Shown here one piece after another: positions 51,401 to 60,861 of a DNA stretch of 64,000 nt. The notes under the pieces are model-generated. The model had not been told where the DNA came from. It searched no databases and saw only the letters and a program-made list of their open reading frames with translations. Each line of letters opens with the position of its first letter. Position 1 is the first letter of the stretch. The position numbers were made by a program, and so were the translations under genes. Source of the DNA: Neptunomonas antarctica (GTDB lineage: Bacteria > Pseudomonadota > Gammaproteobacteria > Pseudomonadales > Balneatricaceae); the NCBI RefSeq assembly GCF_001305295.1, contig NZ_LJSI01000044.1, positions 62,001-126,000 of the forward strand, given 5' to 3'.

Positions 51401-52690
51401 ATGTTCAGATCCTTTGCTAAAAAATCTACGTTAACAGGATTGATCCTGGTATCGGCTGCGGCTCAACCAATACTGGCCGCCGATGATTACAAACTAGGCC
51501 TGGTCACCTTTCTTTCCGGCGGTGCAGCCGGCCCCTTCGGCATCCCTGCCCAAAACGCCGCCAAACTGGTATTGGAGACGCTGAACGCGGGGCAGCTTCC
51601 GGCTCCCTACAACACCACAGGCATTAACGGCCGTACCATCGTTCCGGTGTTTATGGACGAAGCAGGCGGTGCCACCAAGCAGGCTTCAGAATACCGTAAT
51701 CTGGTCGAGCGCCAGGGTGTCGACGCTGTAGTCGGTTATATTTCTTCTGGTGACTGCCTGGCAGTGCCTGCGGTCGCCGAGCAACTGAAAACCCTGACGG
51801 TACTGTTCGATTGCGGTACACCACGGGTTTTCGAAGAAAACGACTTCAAATATGTGTTCCGCACGGGCCCCACCGCCACCATGGATAACGTCGCCGCCGC
51901 TCATTACATCAATGAAACCGTTGAGGGCCTTAAGAGTGTTTCGGGGATCAATCAGAACTACTCTTTCGGGCACGAATCCTGGGCTGACTTCAACGGTTCT
52001 CTGAATCAACTGAAAGCAGGCGTTGACGTCACTACCGAACAGTTCCCCAAGATCTATGCAGGCCAGTATGGCGCGGAAATCTCGGCGCTGATGGTCAATT
52101 CTGCTAATGTGATCCATTCCTCCTTCTGGGGCGGCGATATGGAAGCCTTCCTGCTGCAAGGGTCTGCCCGAGGACTGTTTGAAGATCAAACGGCACTCCT
52201 TACCACCGGTGAAAGCGCCATGTACCGTCTGTCCGACCAGATCCCCGAGGGAACCATTCTTGGTGGTCGAGGGCCCTTCGGCGTGTTCGCACCCGACACA
52301 GCGCTCAACCGCTGGTTCCGCGAGGCCTATACCTCTGAATTCGGCACCCCGCCGACTTATCCTGCCTACAAGATGGTACAGGGTATCCTCGGCCTGAAAC
52401 TGGCAACAGAAAAAGCAGCACTAAACGTTAACGGTCAACCCAGCACCGAAGATGTAGTCTCCGCATTCGAATACCTGGAATATGAAGGTCCTGGCGGAAA
52501 AGTTTCCATGAACCGTGGTAAGGGTCATCAGGCCACCATGGAAATGGTTTACGGACGCTATGCGCTGCAGGATGGAAAACCGGCAGTAACCGATGTTCGT
52601 CATTATGCAGCCGCTTGCGTCACGCCTCCTGAAGGAATGACCTCGGTCAGCTGGATTGAGAAAGGGATGCCTGACGCCCAGTGCGACTAA
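51401..52690 (+). CDS. ABC transporter substrate-binding protein (LivK/urea type)
   Basis: A 429-residue type I periplasmic binding protein with a signal peptide (TLTGLILVSAAAQPILA, cleavage near LAA/DD). Conserved parts include YKLGLVTFLSGGAAGPFGIP, VVGYISSGDCLAVPAVAEQL and NYSFGHESWADF. TGAGG precedes the ATG. It is the first gene of the sigma54-driven operon and delivers the substrate to LivHM. Several Cys (GDCLAV, FDCGTP, AACVTP and the C-terminal QCD) could form disulphides. The ligand is unknown; family ligands range from amino acids and amides to short alcohols and aromatic acids. Confidence 0.92.
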   Translation: MFRSFAKKSTLTGLILVSAAAQPILAADDYKLGLVTFLSGGAAGPFGIPAQNAAKLVLETLNAGQLPAPYNTTGINGRTIVPVFMDEAGGATKQASEYRNLVERQGVDAVVGYISSGDCLAVPAVAEQLKTLTVLFDCGTPRVFEENDFKYVFRTGPTATMDNVAAAHYINETVEGLKSVSGINQNYSFGHESWADFNGSLNQLKAGVDVTTEQFPKIYAGQYGAEISALMVNSANVIHSSFWGGDMEAFLLQGSARGLFEDQTALLTTGESAMYRLSDQIPEGTILGGRGPFGVFAPDTALNRWFREAYTSEFGTPPTYPAYKMVQGILGLKLATEKAALNVNGQPSTEDVVSAFEYLEYEGPGGKVSMNRGKGHQATMEMVYGRYALQDGKPAVTDVRHYAAACVTPPEGMTSVSWIEKGMPDAQCD

Positions 52691-52769
52691 TCGACTCCTA
52701 AAAAGATCGGCGGTTAACAGCCGTCGATTTTCTCCCTTTATTCTCTTCTACCTATCCGGAGCGATATCC

Positions 52770-53666
52770 ATGAAACTGGTAATTGCGATGCTGATGGACG
52801 GCATGATTTATGCTTCTTGGCTATTTTTAATCGCAGCAGGCCTTACTCTCATCTACGGTGTCATGCGAATTCTTAACATGGCACATGGCAGTTTCTACGC
52901 CATTGGTGCCTATGCCGGTGCATCCTTGGTCGGCTTCTATCTGGCAGGCGGCTACCCACCTTGGGGAGCCTATTTAGTACTACTGGGTGCCGCCATCTTT
53001 AGCGGTATTATCATCGGCCTCCTGGTCGAACGCGGCTTGCTGCGGTTCATGTACGGACGTGATGAAGTGGTGATGATACTGGTGACCTACGCCATCCTGC
53101 TGATCCTGGAAGATGTAATCAAACTGGCCTGGGGGGTTGATGCCTATTTTGCTTACCAACCCTACACACTGCTAGGACGCACCAAGCTAGTCGGACTTTC
53201 TTACGCCAACTATGACATTGCCTTGATCTTTATTTCGGCAAGCATCTGTTTTCTGCTCTGGTGGGGGCTCAACCGCACTCGCCAAGGGAAGCTGTTGCAA
53301 GCGGTTATTCATGACCGTGACACCGCCGCGTTCCTGGGGATCAATGTCACCCGCATGTTTACGGTGACCTTCGTTATCGGCGCTGTGCTGGGGACTTTCG
53401 CCGGCGCCCTGACCGCACCGGGTATTTCGGTGATGCCGGGTATCGGCATAGAGGTGATCATACTGGCCTTTGCCGTGGTAGTGATCGGTGGCCTGGGCAG
53501 CATTGGAGGGGCGTTGACGGGCGCACTGATCGTTGGTCTGGCACGCTCGGCCTCTGTTCATCTATACCCCGAAGCCGAACTTTTTGTTATCTACGGTGTG
53601 ATGGCCGTCGTTCTGGCTTTCCGTCCACAGGGCCTGTTCGCCATCGCGACTGCGAGGAAAATATAA
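52770..53666 (+). CDS. Branched-chain-type ABC transporter permease (LivH)
   Basis: A 298-residue LivH-class permease with about eight helices and the family blocks ASWLFLIAAGLTLIYGVMRILNMAHGSFYAIGAY, AVIHDRDTAAFLGIN and IGGLGSIGGALTGALI. The start is the ATG at 52770 with CGGAG upstream; a longer frame runs back into the binding-protein gene. It forms the inner-membrane channel with LivM, whose start is one base after its stop. Confidence 0.92.
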   Translation: MKLVIAMLMDGMIYASWLFLIAAGLTLIYGVMRILNMAHGSFYAIGAYAGASLVGFYLAGGYPPWGAYLVLLGAAIFSGIIIGLLVERGLLRFMYGRDEVVMILVTYAILLILEDVIKLAWGVDAYFAYQPYTLLGRTKLVGLSYANYDIALIFISASICFLLWWGLNRTRQGKLLQAVIHDRDTAAFLGINVTRMFTVTFVIGAVLGTFAGALTAPGISVMPGIGIEVIILAFAVVVIGGLGSIGGALTGALIVGLARSASVHLYPEAELFVIYGVMAVVLAFRPQGLFAIATARKI

Positions 53667-53667
53667 T

Positions 53668-54606
53668 ATGAAAATTGCAACGATACTGTTGATAGCCGCC
53701 GCCATCGCGGCACTGGCAGCAGGACTGGTGATGCCGGGCTGGCTGACATTTATGCTCACCCTGGCGTTGGCAAAAGGCCTGGTGGTACTTGGCTTACTGC
53801 TGTTAATGCGTGCCGGCCTGGTGTCTTTCGGTCAAGGCCTTTACTACTGCCTCGGTGCTTATTGTGTGGGCATTGCCGGTGACTACCTGCAAACCCAGAA
53901 CGCTCTGCTACTGATGTTACTGGCCGTTGTCGCCTGTGTGGCATTAGCCGCGATCATCGGCCTGCTGCTCTGCCGCTATCGAGACATATTTTTTGCTATG
54001 TTCTCAATGGCGTTTTCGATGATTCTTTACGGCATATTAGTAAAGAGTACGGCGTTCGGCTCGACCGATGGCTTCAACGTGAAACCACCGCTGCTGTTTG
54101 GCTGGACACCAGGCGGCGAAAGCAGCCCCATGATGGCCTACGGATTAGCCGTGGTTGCTGTAACGGGTGTTGGGATCTTTGTCTGGAACTACCTGCGCTC
54201 GCCGATGGGATATGCCGGCGAGGCCATACGCGAAAACGAAATCCGGGTCGAATACTTAGGCGTCTCGGTGCGGAAGGTCATCTATATTAAGTACCTGTTG
54301 GCCGCCGCGATGGCCGGCTTAGGAGGGGCGATCACGGCACTGGCAGCAGGGCACATCGATCCTGAGATGGCCTACTGGACGACCTCAGGCGAGTTTGTCT
54401 TTATCGCCCTGATGGGCGGAACCGGCCATGCGGCAGGACCTGTGCTGGGCTCGATAATTTTTGAATTATTACGCACCTACGCCTTCCAGATCTCGCCCTA
54501 TACCTGGCAGATGATTCTGGGTACCGCGTTGCTGGCGATCATTCTGTATCTGCCGAAGGGCGTATGGTCTCTCGTCGAACGCATTACCAAGAGGATCGCT
54601 GCATGA
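53668..54606 (+). CDS. Branched-chain-type ABC transporter permease (LivM)
   Basis: A 312-residue LivM-class permease with eight to ten helices. LivM hallmarks are LVSFGQGLYYCLGAYCVGI, GYAGEAIRENEIRVEYLGV and FIALMGGTGHAAGPVLGSII. It begins directly after LivH and overlaps LivG by ATGA. It partners LivH in the membrane. Confidence 0.92.
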   Translation: MKIATILLIAAAIAALAAGLVMPGWLTFMLTLALAKGLVVLGLLLLMRAGLVSFGQGLYYCLGAYCVGIAGDYLQTQNALLLMLLAVVACVALAAIIGLLLCRYRDIFFAMFSMAFSMILYGILVKSTAFGSTDGFNVKPPLLFGWTPGGESSPMMAYGLAVVAVTGVGIFVWNYLRSPMGYAGEAIRENEIRVEYLGVSVRKVIYIKYLLAAAMAGLGGAITALAAGHIDPEMAYWTTSGEFVFIALMGGTGHAAGPVLGSIIFELLRTYAFQISPYTWQMILGTALLAIILYLPKGVWSLVERITKRIAA

Positions 54607-55385
54607 CTAGCCTGATAGAAACACGCGCACTGGCCCGCAACTTCGGAGCGGTCACCGCCGCCGCCGACATCAATGTCACCATTAATGCCGGTGAAATAGT
54701 GGGCGTTATCGGTTCCAACGGTGCCGGTAAAACAACTTTTATCAACATGGTGACCGGCTACCTGCCACCCAGCAGCGGAGAGATCTTATTTAAAGGCAAA
54801 AGTATTCTGGGTAAAACCCCGCGTCAGGTCATGCGGGCGGGCATTTGTCGCTCGTTCCAGGTGGCACAGCTGTTTCCTGATCTAACGGTGCTGGATAACG
54901 TGCTGATCGCTTATGGCATGTTAAAAAAAGGCTCATTGTCGCTACTGCGACCGCTGGCCAACGCCCGCAGCATTCAGCAAGCCGAGACGCTACTGGAAGA
55001 ATATGGCATCGCCGAGTACTTGCCGGAAATGGTCGTCACCCTGCCCCAGGGAGTTAGAAAACTGTTGGATATCGCGCTGGCCATGATAGGTAAGCCCGAG
55101 GTTCTACTGTTAGATGAACCCACCTCGGGTGTGGCGATCGACGACAAATTCGAACTAATGGATACGGTCATGCGAGCCGTACGCAGTTCCGGTTCAGCGG
55201 TGCTGTTCGTTGAGCACGATATGGAAGTAATCGCTCGCTATTCTACCCGTCTGCTGGCCTTCTACGATGGCCGCGTACTGGCGGACGGGCCAACAGCCGA
55301 GGTCATGAGCGACGAAAAAGTGAAGGAATTTGTCACCGGCCACCACCTGGAAATCAGCTCTCCGAAGGAGCCAGCCCATGCTTAA
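54603..55385 (+). CDS. Branched-chain-type ABC transporter ATPase (LivG), atypical signature
   Basis: A 260-residue LivG-class ATPase. Walker A is GSNGAGKTT, the Q-loop is FQVAQLFPDLTV, Walker B is VLLLDEPTSG and the switch His is in VEHDMEVIA. The signature position reads LPQGVRK rather than LSGGQ; I recall this form in a subgroup of LivG proteins, so it is probably natural rather than decay. The start is the ATG at 54603, inside the LivM stop. It overlaps LivF by eight bases. Confidence 0.9.
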   Translation: MTSLIETRALARNFGAVTAAADINVTINAGEIVGVIGSNGAGKTTFINMVTGYLPPSSGEILFKGKSILGKTPRQVMRAGICRSFQVAQLFPDLTVLDNVLIAYGMLKKGSLSLLRPLANARSIQQAETLLEEYGIAEYLPEMVVTLPQGVRKLLDIALAMIGKPEVLLLDEPTSGVAIDDKFELMDTVMRAVRSSGSAVLFVEHDMEVIARYSTRLLAFYDGRVLADGPTAEVMSDEKVKEFVTGHHLEISSPKEPAHA

Positions 55386-56046
55386 ACTCTCAGCCATCAA
55401 CGCCCATATCGCCGGCACACCTATCTTGCGCGACGTCGATCTTGAGATAAAACCCGGCGCACTGGTCGGACTCATCGGCCGCAATGGCGCCGGCAAAACG
55501 ACCTTGATGCGTACCATCATGGGACTACTCAAGCCAGATTCAGGCAGCATCATCATTGAAGGCCGTGACATGACCGCGCTTGCCCCTCATTTTCGAGCCC
55601 AGGCAAAAGTCGGCTACATGCCAGAAGATCGGCAACTGGTGCCAACATTAACGGTGGAGGAGAACATATTGATACCCGCTTGGGCCAATAAGCTACCCGA
55701 AGCCGAGGCGCGTCTCGCCTGGGTATACGAACTGATGCCCGAGGTGGAAGCGTTCGCCGATCGAAAAGCGCTGCAGTTATCCGGAGGGCAACAAAAGCTA
55801 GTGGCACTGGCCCGTGCAATGATGAGCGGCAGCCGACTATTACTCTTGGATGAACCCTTCGAAGGCGTCGCACCCGCGCTGTCCCGACGCTTAGCCAGTG
55901 TGCTGCATACCTTAAAAACAGAGGGCTTATCTGTACTACTGTCCGAATCGGACTACAGCCACTCTGCTGACCTGGTTGACCAGGTCTACACCATCGAACG
56001 CGGTGCAGTATCGGCACCGAAAATAATCAGAGGAGACGTCGCATGA
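55378..56046 (+). CDS. Branched-chain-type ABC transporter ATPase (LivF)
   Basis: A 222-residue LivF-class ATPase with Walker A GRNGAGKTT, signature LSGGQQKL and Walker B LLLLDEPFEG. The switch position is a Ser (LLSESDYSHSA) where LivF proteins normally have Glu-Ser or Glu-His, so the family pattern is not clearly broken. It overlaps LivG by eight bases and the alcohol dehydrogenase by ATGA, so import and oxidation are encoded on one transcript. Confidence 0.9.
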   Translation: MLKLSAINAHIAGTPILRDVDLEIKPGALVGLIGRNGAGKTTLMRTIMGLLKPDSGSIIIEGRDMTALAPHFRAQAKVGYMPEDRQLVPTLTVEENILIPAWANKLPEAEARLAWVYELMPEVEAFADRKALQLSGGQQKLVALARAMMSGSRLLLLDEPFEGVAPALSRRLASVLHTLKTEGLSVLLSESDYSHSADLVDQVYTIERGAVSAPKIIRGDVA

Positions 56047-57203
56047 ACGGTTTTGTCTTTAATTTCCCGAAACAATTGATTTGCAAAGCGGGCGCCATCG
56101 CCGAACTGGGCGATATCTGCCAGCGTATCGTCGGCAACCGCGTTCTGGTCGTGACTGACCAGGGGATCGTGAAAGCAGGTTTACTGCAACCGGCGCTGGA
56201 CGCACTTGCATCGGCAGGTGTTGAATATTTTGTCTTCGACAAGGTCGAGGCAGACCCCGCCGAGTCGATCGTGCTGGCAGCTACCCAACAGGCCATCACC
56301 GAACGTGTCAACGGCGTTATAGGTTTGGGCGGCGGCTCCTCCATGGATGTGGCCAAATTGGTAGCGCTGCTGGCAACGGGAGAACAAACACTGGCAGAAA
56401 TCTACGGCGTCAATCTGGTTCAAGGCCAGCGCTTACCATTGATTCAAATACCTACCACGGCCGGTACGGGCTCCGAGGTGACGACTGTCGCTATCATCAC
56501 AGTGGGAGCAGAGGAGAAAAAGGGCGTGGTATCGGCGCAATTGATGCCCGACCTGGCGCTGCTAGATGCTGAGCTGACGCTGGGCTTACCCCCCATGGTA
56601 ACCGCTACGACCGGGGTTGATGCCATGGTGCATGCCATTGAGGCCTTCACCTCCCTAAGCCCAAATCATAACCCCCTCTCCGATGCACTGGCCAAAGATG
56701 CATTGCTGCTACTGGGAGCCAACATCGAGCAGGCCGTACATAATGGCAGCAACCTCGCGGTTCGCGGCAATATGTTGCTCGGTTCCATGCTGGCAGGTCA
56801 GGCATTTGCCAACTCACCGGTGGCCGCCGTGCATGCACTGGCTTACCCTCTGGGCGGTATCTACCACCTATCCCACGGACTCACCAATGCGTTAGTTCTG
56901 CCTCACGTTATGCGCTTCAACCAAACCCATTGCGCCGACCAATACGCTACGCTGGCACCTCTGGTATTCCCGCCGTTGGCAAACATCGACGATCCTTCTG
57001 AGCGCAGCAACGCGTTTATCAACGCGCTGGACGCACTCAATAAAACCTTAGGAATGCAGCCGAGATTGAGGGATTACGACATCCCGGAATCGGCGCTGCC
57101 ACGCCTCGCGAGCGAAGCCATGAAACAAACGCGTCTGTTGGTGAACAACCCTCGCGAGGTTACCGAAGCCGATGCGCTGGCGATCTACCAAGCCGCCTGG
57201 TAA
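56043..57203 (+). CDS. Iron-containing alcohol dehydrogenase
   Basis: A 386-residue group III (iron-type) NAD-dependent alcohol dehydrogenase. The dinucleotide-binding part has [12 protein letters not shown] and [14 protein letters not shown]. Metal ligands fit [14 protein letters not shown] (Asp and His) and the later His in [18 protein letters not shown]. Family substrates include ethanol, 1,3-propanediol, lactaldehyde and 4-hydroxybutyrate. The adjacent semialdehyde dehydrogenase makes a 4-hydroxybutyrate-like substrate attractive: alcohol to semialdehyde to diacid. This is inference from neighbours. It overlaps livF by four bases. Confidence 0.92.
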   Translation: MNGFVFNFPKQLICKAGAIAELGDICQRIVGNRVLVVTDQGIVKAGLLQPALDALASAGVEYFVFDKVEADPAESIVLAATQQAITERVNGVIGLGGGSSMDVAKLVALLATGEQTLAEIYGVNLVQGQRLPLIQIPTTAGTGSEVTTVAIITVGAEEKKGVVSAQLMPDLALLDAELTLGLPPMVTATTGVDAMVHAIEAFTSLSPNHNPLSDALAKDALLLLGANIEQAVHNGSNLAVRGNMLLGSMLAGQAFANSPVAAVHALAYPLGGIYHLSHGLTNALVLPHVMRFNQTHCADQYATLAPLVFPPLANIDDPSERSNAFINALDALNKTLGMQPRLRDYDIPESALPRLASEAMKQTRLLVNNPREVTEADALAIYQAAW

Positions 57204-57213
57204 GGAGAATAAC

Positions 57214-57702
57214 GTGACTGAAACGAACCTAGGTAAAAATTCAATGAACGAACATTCAACGCAACAAAAGCCGGCATTCAAAAAGCGTTCAGATTACCCG
57301 CACTTCATTACCATTCCGACACGCTGGATGGATAACGATGTCTATGGCCACGTCAATAATGTGCAGTATTACAGCTACTTCGATACCGCCGTCAATCGCT
57401 ACCTGATCGATCAGGGAGTACTGGACATTTATCACAGCGACGTGATCGGGTTGGTGGTTGAAACACAGTGCAACTATTTTCGCAGCATCGCCTTTCCTGA
57501 AGATATTATCGTTGGTGTGGCCGTTTCCAAGCTGGGTAATAGCTCGGTCCGTTATGAAATAGGGCTGTTCAAGGACGACGGCGAAGATGCCGCTGCCCAC
57601 GGCCATTTCATCCATGTTTATGTCGATCGAACTAGCCAGCGACCGGTCGCCCTACCCACGGCACTGCGCGCTGCACTTGAACAGATCTCGGTCGGAGGAT
57701 AA
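57214..57702 (+). CDS. Hotdog-fold acyl-CoA thioesterase (4HBT-like)
   Basis: A 162-residue hotdog protein of the 4-hydroxybenzoyl-CoA thioesterase class. The motif [29 protein letters not shown] holds the catalytic Asp and His-Asn-Asn that define these enzymes, followed by [12 protein letters not shown] start at the GTG at 57214, behind a strong AAGGAG; an ATG at 57244 is possible. The first ~35 residues are non-conserved. It would hydrolyse an acyl-CoA, perhaps to recover CoA from a dead-end ester of the pathway, or act on an acyl intermediate. Ten bases separate it from the dehydrogenase gene. Confidence 0.85.
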   Translation: MTETNLGKNSMNEHSTQQKPAFKKRSDYPHFITIPTRWMDNDVYGHVNNVQYYSYFDTAVNRYLIDQGVLDIYHSDVIGLVVETQCNYFRSIAFPEDIIVGVAVSKLGNSSVRYEIGLFKDDGEDAAAHGHFIHVYVDRTSQRPVALPTALRAALEQISVGG

Positions 57703-57705
57703 GCA

Positions 57706-59187
57706 ATGCAACTAACCTGCAGCATAATAGCCAACAAGATAACCAACAAAAAATTGCTACAGACTCAGGCATTTATAGACGGTCAGTGGTGCGAGGCAAA
57801 CAGCGGCCAGCGATTCACCGTCAGTAATCCGGCCAACGGTGCGCCGCTGGCGGAAGTGTCAGATTTAGGTACAGACGAAGTCTTACAGGCTATTAGCGCA
57901 GCAGAACGCGCGTGGCCAAATTGGCGAGCACATACAGGTAAAGAAAGAGGGGCCATATTGCGCCGCTGGTTCGAACTGATCCTGGCCGCCAAAGAAGATC
58001 TGGCAATCCTGATGACCGCAGAACAAGGAAAACCACTTAATGAGGCGCGTGGTGAGGTTCTGTATGGAGCATCGTTCGTCGAATGGTTCGCCGAAGAAGC
58101 TAAGCGACTGTACGGTGACATCATCCCGGCCCACGGTCGCGATAAACGTTTGATGGTGCTCAAACAACCGATAGGAGTGGCCGCGGCGATCACTCCGTGG
58201 AACTTCCCCATTGCGATGATTACCCGCAAGGTAGCGCCGGCGCTGGCGGCCGGTTGCCCTGTGGTCATCAAGCCCTCGGAACTAACGCCGCTATCGGCTC
58301 TGGCCTTAGCTAAACTGGCTCAAGAGGCTGGGTTCCCCGACGGCGTCTTCAACGTAGTAACCTCGACAAACGCTCCCGAAGTAGGCCGTATCCTGTGTGC
58401 AGATTCCAGAGTACGTAAGCTATCCTTCACCGGATCGACCCCTGTGGGCAAATTACTGGCGCAGCAATGTGCCGCTAATGTTAAAAAAGTCTCTTTAGAG
58501 CTGGGAGGCAATGCACCCTTTATCGTGTTTGACGACGCCGATCTGGATGCAGCAGTCGTCGGCGCGATGGTTTCAAAATTCCGCAACGCCGGACAGACCT
58601 GCGTCTGCACCAACCGTATTTTTGTCCAGGAAAATGTCTATGAGGCGTTCGCAGAGAAGTTTAGGGTCGCAGTAGAGGCGCTGAAAACCGGCAATGGTGC
58701 CGATGAAGGCGTCGAGATCGGCCCCTTGATCGATGAGCGGGCCTTAGCCAAGGTTGAAAGCCTTGTCGCTGATGCACTGGAAAATGGCGCCACACTGCTC
58801 ACGGGAGGCAAGCGTTTCAGCGCCGTCAGCAACGGCTACCAGCCGACCGTACTCAGCAACGTCAACAACCAGATGCGTATTGCTCAGGAAGAGATATTTG
58901 GCCCCGTGGCCACCTTAATTCCCTTCCAATCGGAAAGCGAAGTCATCGCCATGGCCAACGACACCCCCTCAGGTTTAGCCGCCTATTTCTATGCCAGAGA
59001 TATCGGCCGGGTGTGGCGGGTATCTGAAGCACTCGAATACGGCATGGTGGGCGTCAACGAAGGTATTATCTCGACAGAAGTAGCGCCCTTTGGCGGCATT
59101 AAAGAATCGGGTTTAGGTCGTGAAGGCTCAAAATATGGAATTGATGATTATGTAGAACTCAAGTACATCTGTCTTGGCCTAGGCTAG
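57706..59187 (+). CDS. NAD(P)-dependent (succinate-)semialdehyde dehydrogenase family protein
   Basis: A 493-residue aldehyde dehydrogenase closest in pattern to GabD. Motifs: AITPWNFPIAMITRKVAPAL, VIKPSELTPLSAL, LSFTGSTPVGKLL, catalytic Glu in LELGGNAPFIVF, catalytic Cys in NAGQTCVCTNR, and EIFGPVATLIPF. The double Cys (CVC) after GQT is typical of succinate- and glutarate-semialdehyde dehydrogenases. It would oxidise the aldehyde made by the iron alcohol dehydrogenase to an acid for the TCA cycle. GGAGGA precedes the ATG. It is the last gene of the operon. Confidence 0.92.
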   Translation: MQLTCSIIANKITNKKLLQTQAFIDGQWCEANSGQRFTVSNPANGAPLAEVSDLGTDEVLQAISAAERAWPNWRAHTGKERGAILRRWFELILAAKEDLAILMTAEQGKPLNEARGEVLYGASFVEWFAEEAKRLYGDIIPAHGRDKRLMVLKQPIGVAAAITPWNFPIAMITRKVAPALAAGCPVVIKPSELTPLSALALAKLAQEAGFPDGVFNVVTSTNAPEVGRILCADSRVRKLSFTGSTPVGKLLAQQCAANVKKVSLELGGNAPFIVFDDADLDAAVVGAMVSKFRNAGQTCVCTNRIFVQENVYEAFAEKFRVAVEALKTGNGADEGVEIGPLIDERALAKVESLVADALENGATLLTGGKRFSAVSNGYQPTVLSNVNNQMRIAQEEIFGPVATLIPFQSESEVIAMANDTPSGLAAYFYARDIGRVWRVSEALEYGMVGVNEGIISTEVAPFGGIKESGLGREGSKYGIDDYVELKYICLGLG

Positions 59188-59380
59188 GCTATAGTATTTT
59201 TCTTTAGGCTTAACCTGTTTGATCTCCGGGGCTGTAGATGCCATATATCTACGATGTCCATATGACGGAGGTATTTTTCAGTAGGATAATGTAATTATCG
59301 TTTATACCTGCCGGATATCCCCCCCTGCTTTATTTGGCTGAGGGGGTATATCCCTGGGTATTACCAGACACTACATAAAC
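59188..59380 (+). repeat. Direct repeat copy A, left of the PEP-CTERM gene
   Basis: About 190 bases starting right after the dehydrogenase stop. Shared blocks with copy B at ~60551-60730, in the same order and orientation, are AGGCTTAACCTGTTTGAT, a GGAGGTA-TTTTCAG block, TTATCGTTTAT and a CAGACACT-like block near the end. The copies differ by many substitutions and several indels, so they are old. A GTAGAT/ATCTAC hairpin is specific to this copy. Function unknown. Confidence 0.7.
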
Positions 59381-59689
59381 AAAAAATTCCGCTATATGTG
59401 GCCAGCCAATTTTGATTAATGCACATGCCCCATGAGTCATGTGCAATGAAGCCCTTCTTGTCACAGCAAACGGCACACCTGGCTGGAATAAAACTGTAGG
59501 CCGATGATGAGTGCGTTATTCTGTCAGCTTTTTTTACAGCATTAACTTAAAATGATCCGAAAAACATTAAATAAAACTTCAATCAATTGTAATTAATCAA
59601 TATTTTTATTCTGGTATGTTTTTTGCTTTTAATCAAATCAGTGTAACTTCCCTGCCAAAATCAATGAAAGTGATTAATAAGGAATACAA
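59381..59689 (+). other. A+T-rich leader of the PEP-CTERM gene
   Basis: No gene is seen. The last ~150 bases are very A+T rich and should hold the promoter of the PEP-CTERM gene. AAGGAA lies just before its ATG. Confidence 0.5.
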
Positions 59690-60403
59690 ATGAATATAAA
59701 AATGCTGAAAGCAGCCGTAACTGGTTTGATTTTATCTACTAGTAGTTTTGCTAATGCTGGCTTGGTTGACTTAAACGCCTGGACAGCTACTTCTGGAGGA
59801 ACCTGGAATGTCGATGGCAGCGGAACAAGTGTCCTACAAACTACAAATGGTGATCCAACATACTTTCTTAGTGATTCTAATTATATAAATACTAAGTTTG
59901 ATGGTACTTTTGGAGTAGAAACTAGCGGTGACGACGACTTTATAGGTTTTGCTTTTGGTTATAGTAATAGTAATGATTTTTTACTTTTTGATTGGAAGCA
60001 AGGCAATCAAAGCCATACTGGGTATGCTCCATCTGGTTTTACACTGTCTAAAATTAGTGGCGCGAGTGTAAACTATTGGGATCATAGTGGTTCAGATATA
60101 GTGGTACTCGCATCTGACTATGTTGGAAATAACGGCTGGGCAGATAATACTGTTTACGATTTTAGTTTGGACTTTACAACTACTGGAATTAAAATTGACA
60201 TTGATGGCGCAAATATTTTTGATGTGTCAGGGAGTTTTAATACAGGTAAATTTGGTTTTTATAACTATTCTCAATCGCAGGTTCGTTATACTGGATTCAC
60301 TGAAGAAGTAAGTCCGTCAGCAATACCTGAACCATCAACGCTTGCTATTTTTGCATTAGGAATTATGGGCTTAGCAACACGTAGGTTTAAGAAAAAATCT
60401 TAA
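59690..60403 (+). CDS. PEP-CTERM sorted surface protein
   Basis: A 237-residue secreted protein. The signal peptide is KMLKAAVTGLILSTSSFANA. The body is a beta-rich, Gly/Ser/Asp/Asn-rich domain resembling the thrombospondin C-terminal/lectin-like jelly roll (DDDFIGFAFGYSNSNDFLLF, then GFTLSKISGA). The C-terminus has the full sorting signal: PEPST, a hydrophobic stretch LAIFALGIMGLA and a basic tail RRFKKKS. Such proteins are processed by exosortase and placed on the surface or in exopolysaccharide matrix. No exosortase is in the window. Base composition is clearly more A+T rich than its neighbours, and the gene sits between two direct repeats, hinting at acquisition. Confidence 0.92.
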   Translation: MNIKMLKAAVTGLILSTSSFANAGLVDLNAWTATSGGTWNVDGSGTSVLQTTNGDPTYFLSDSNYINTKFDGTFGVETSGDDDFIGFAFGYSNSNDFLLFDWKQGNQSHTGYAPSGFTLSKISGASVNYWDHSGSDIVVLASDYVGNNGWADNTVYDFSLDFTTTGIKIDIDGANIFDVSGSFNTGKFGFYNYSQSQVRYTGFTEEVSPSAIPEPSTLAIFALGIMGLATRRFKKKS

Positions 60404-60432
60404 TACAGACTCGGTAATATGTAATTCTATAA

Positions 60433-60463
60433 AACATCAATTGTAATAATTGGTGTTTTTTTT
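60433..60463 (+). terminator. Rho-independent terminator of the PEP-CTERM gene
   Basis: AACATCAATT pairs with AATTGGTGTT (one G-U pair) around a five-base loop, followed by an unbroken run of T. It begins 30 bases after the stop codon. Confidence 0.88.
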
Positions 60464-60550
60464 GTTTTTACTGATTGGTTAGTGTAAAAATTCAGACAGA
60501 TACCACGGCAACCTTCCAGTTTTCGTTACCAACAGGCATAAACCTTTAGC

Positions 60551-60730
60551 ATAGCTCAGCTTATAGTCTTTCTCTGCAGGCTTAACCTGTTTGATATCAG
60601 GGTCTTTGAGGCATATATCCACCCTATCCGTTTGGTGGAGGTACTTTTCAGGCGGTATAAGTACTTATCGTTTATTCTCCCCTAAGCTGCCCGGTTCCGA
60701 GGGCATCTTACTGGACGACACTGAACACAG
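60551..60730 (+). repeat. Direct repeat copy B, right of the PEP-CTERM gene
   Basis: About 180 bases aligning with copy A. It keeps AGGCTTAACCTGTTTGAT, GGAGGTACTTTTCAG and TTATCGTTTAT. The middle forms a TCCACC/GGTGGA hairpin. It contains a 67-codon open frame, but copy A has stops in the matching frame, so I treat the similarity as DNA-level or as remnants of an old gene. Confidence 0.7.
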
Positions 60731-60861
60731 TATAAATGCCCCCATATTTATTTTTGCTCTTTTTTATCCGGATGACGAAGAGGTAACGGATTAAGCAGAC
60801 TGGCGTGTCCATCAGATGTGGAGCGATAATGTGTAGTGCGGAAAGATTTACATTAAGTAAA

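Noticed and set aside
55080-55130. LivG signature LPQGVRK as evidence of a decayed ATPase
   Set aside because: All other motifs are intact and this variant occurs in related LivG proteins, so it is probably a natural subgroup feature.
60591-60794. 67-codon frame inside repeat copy B
   Set aside because: The homologous frame in copy A has stop codons, so the similarity is not evidence of a living gene.
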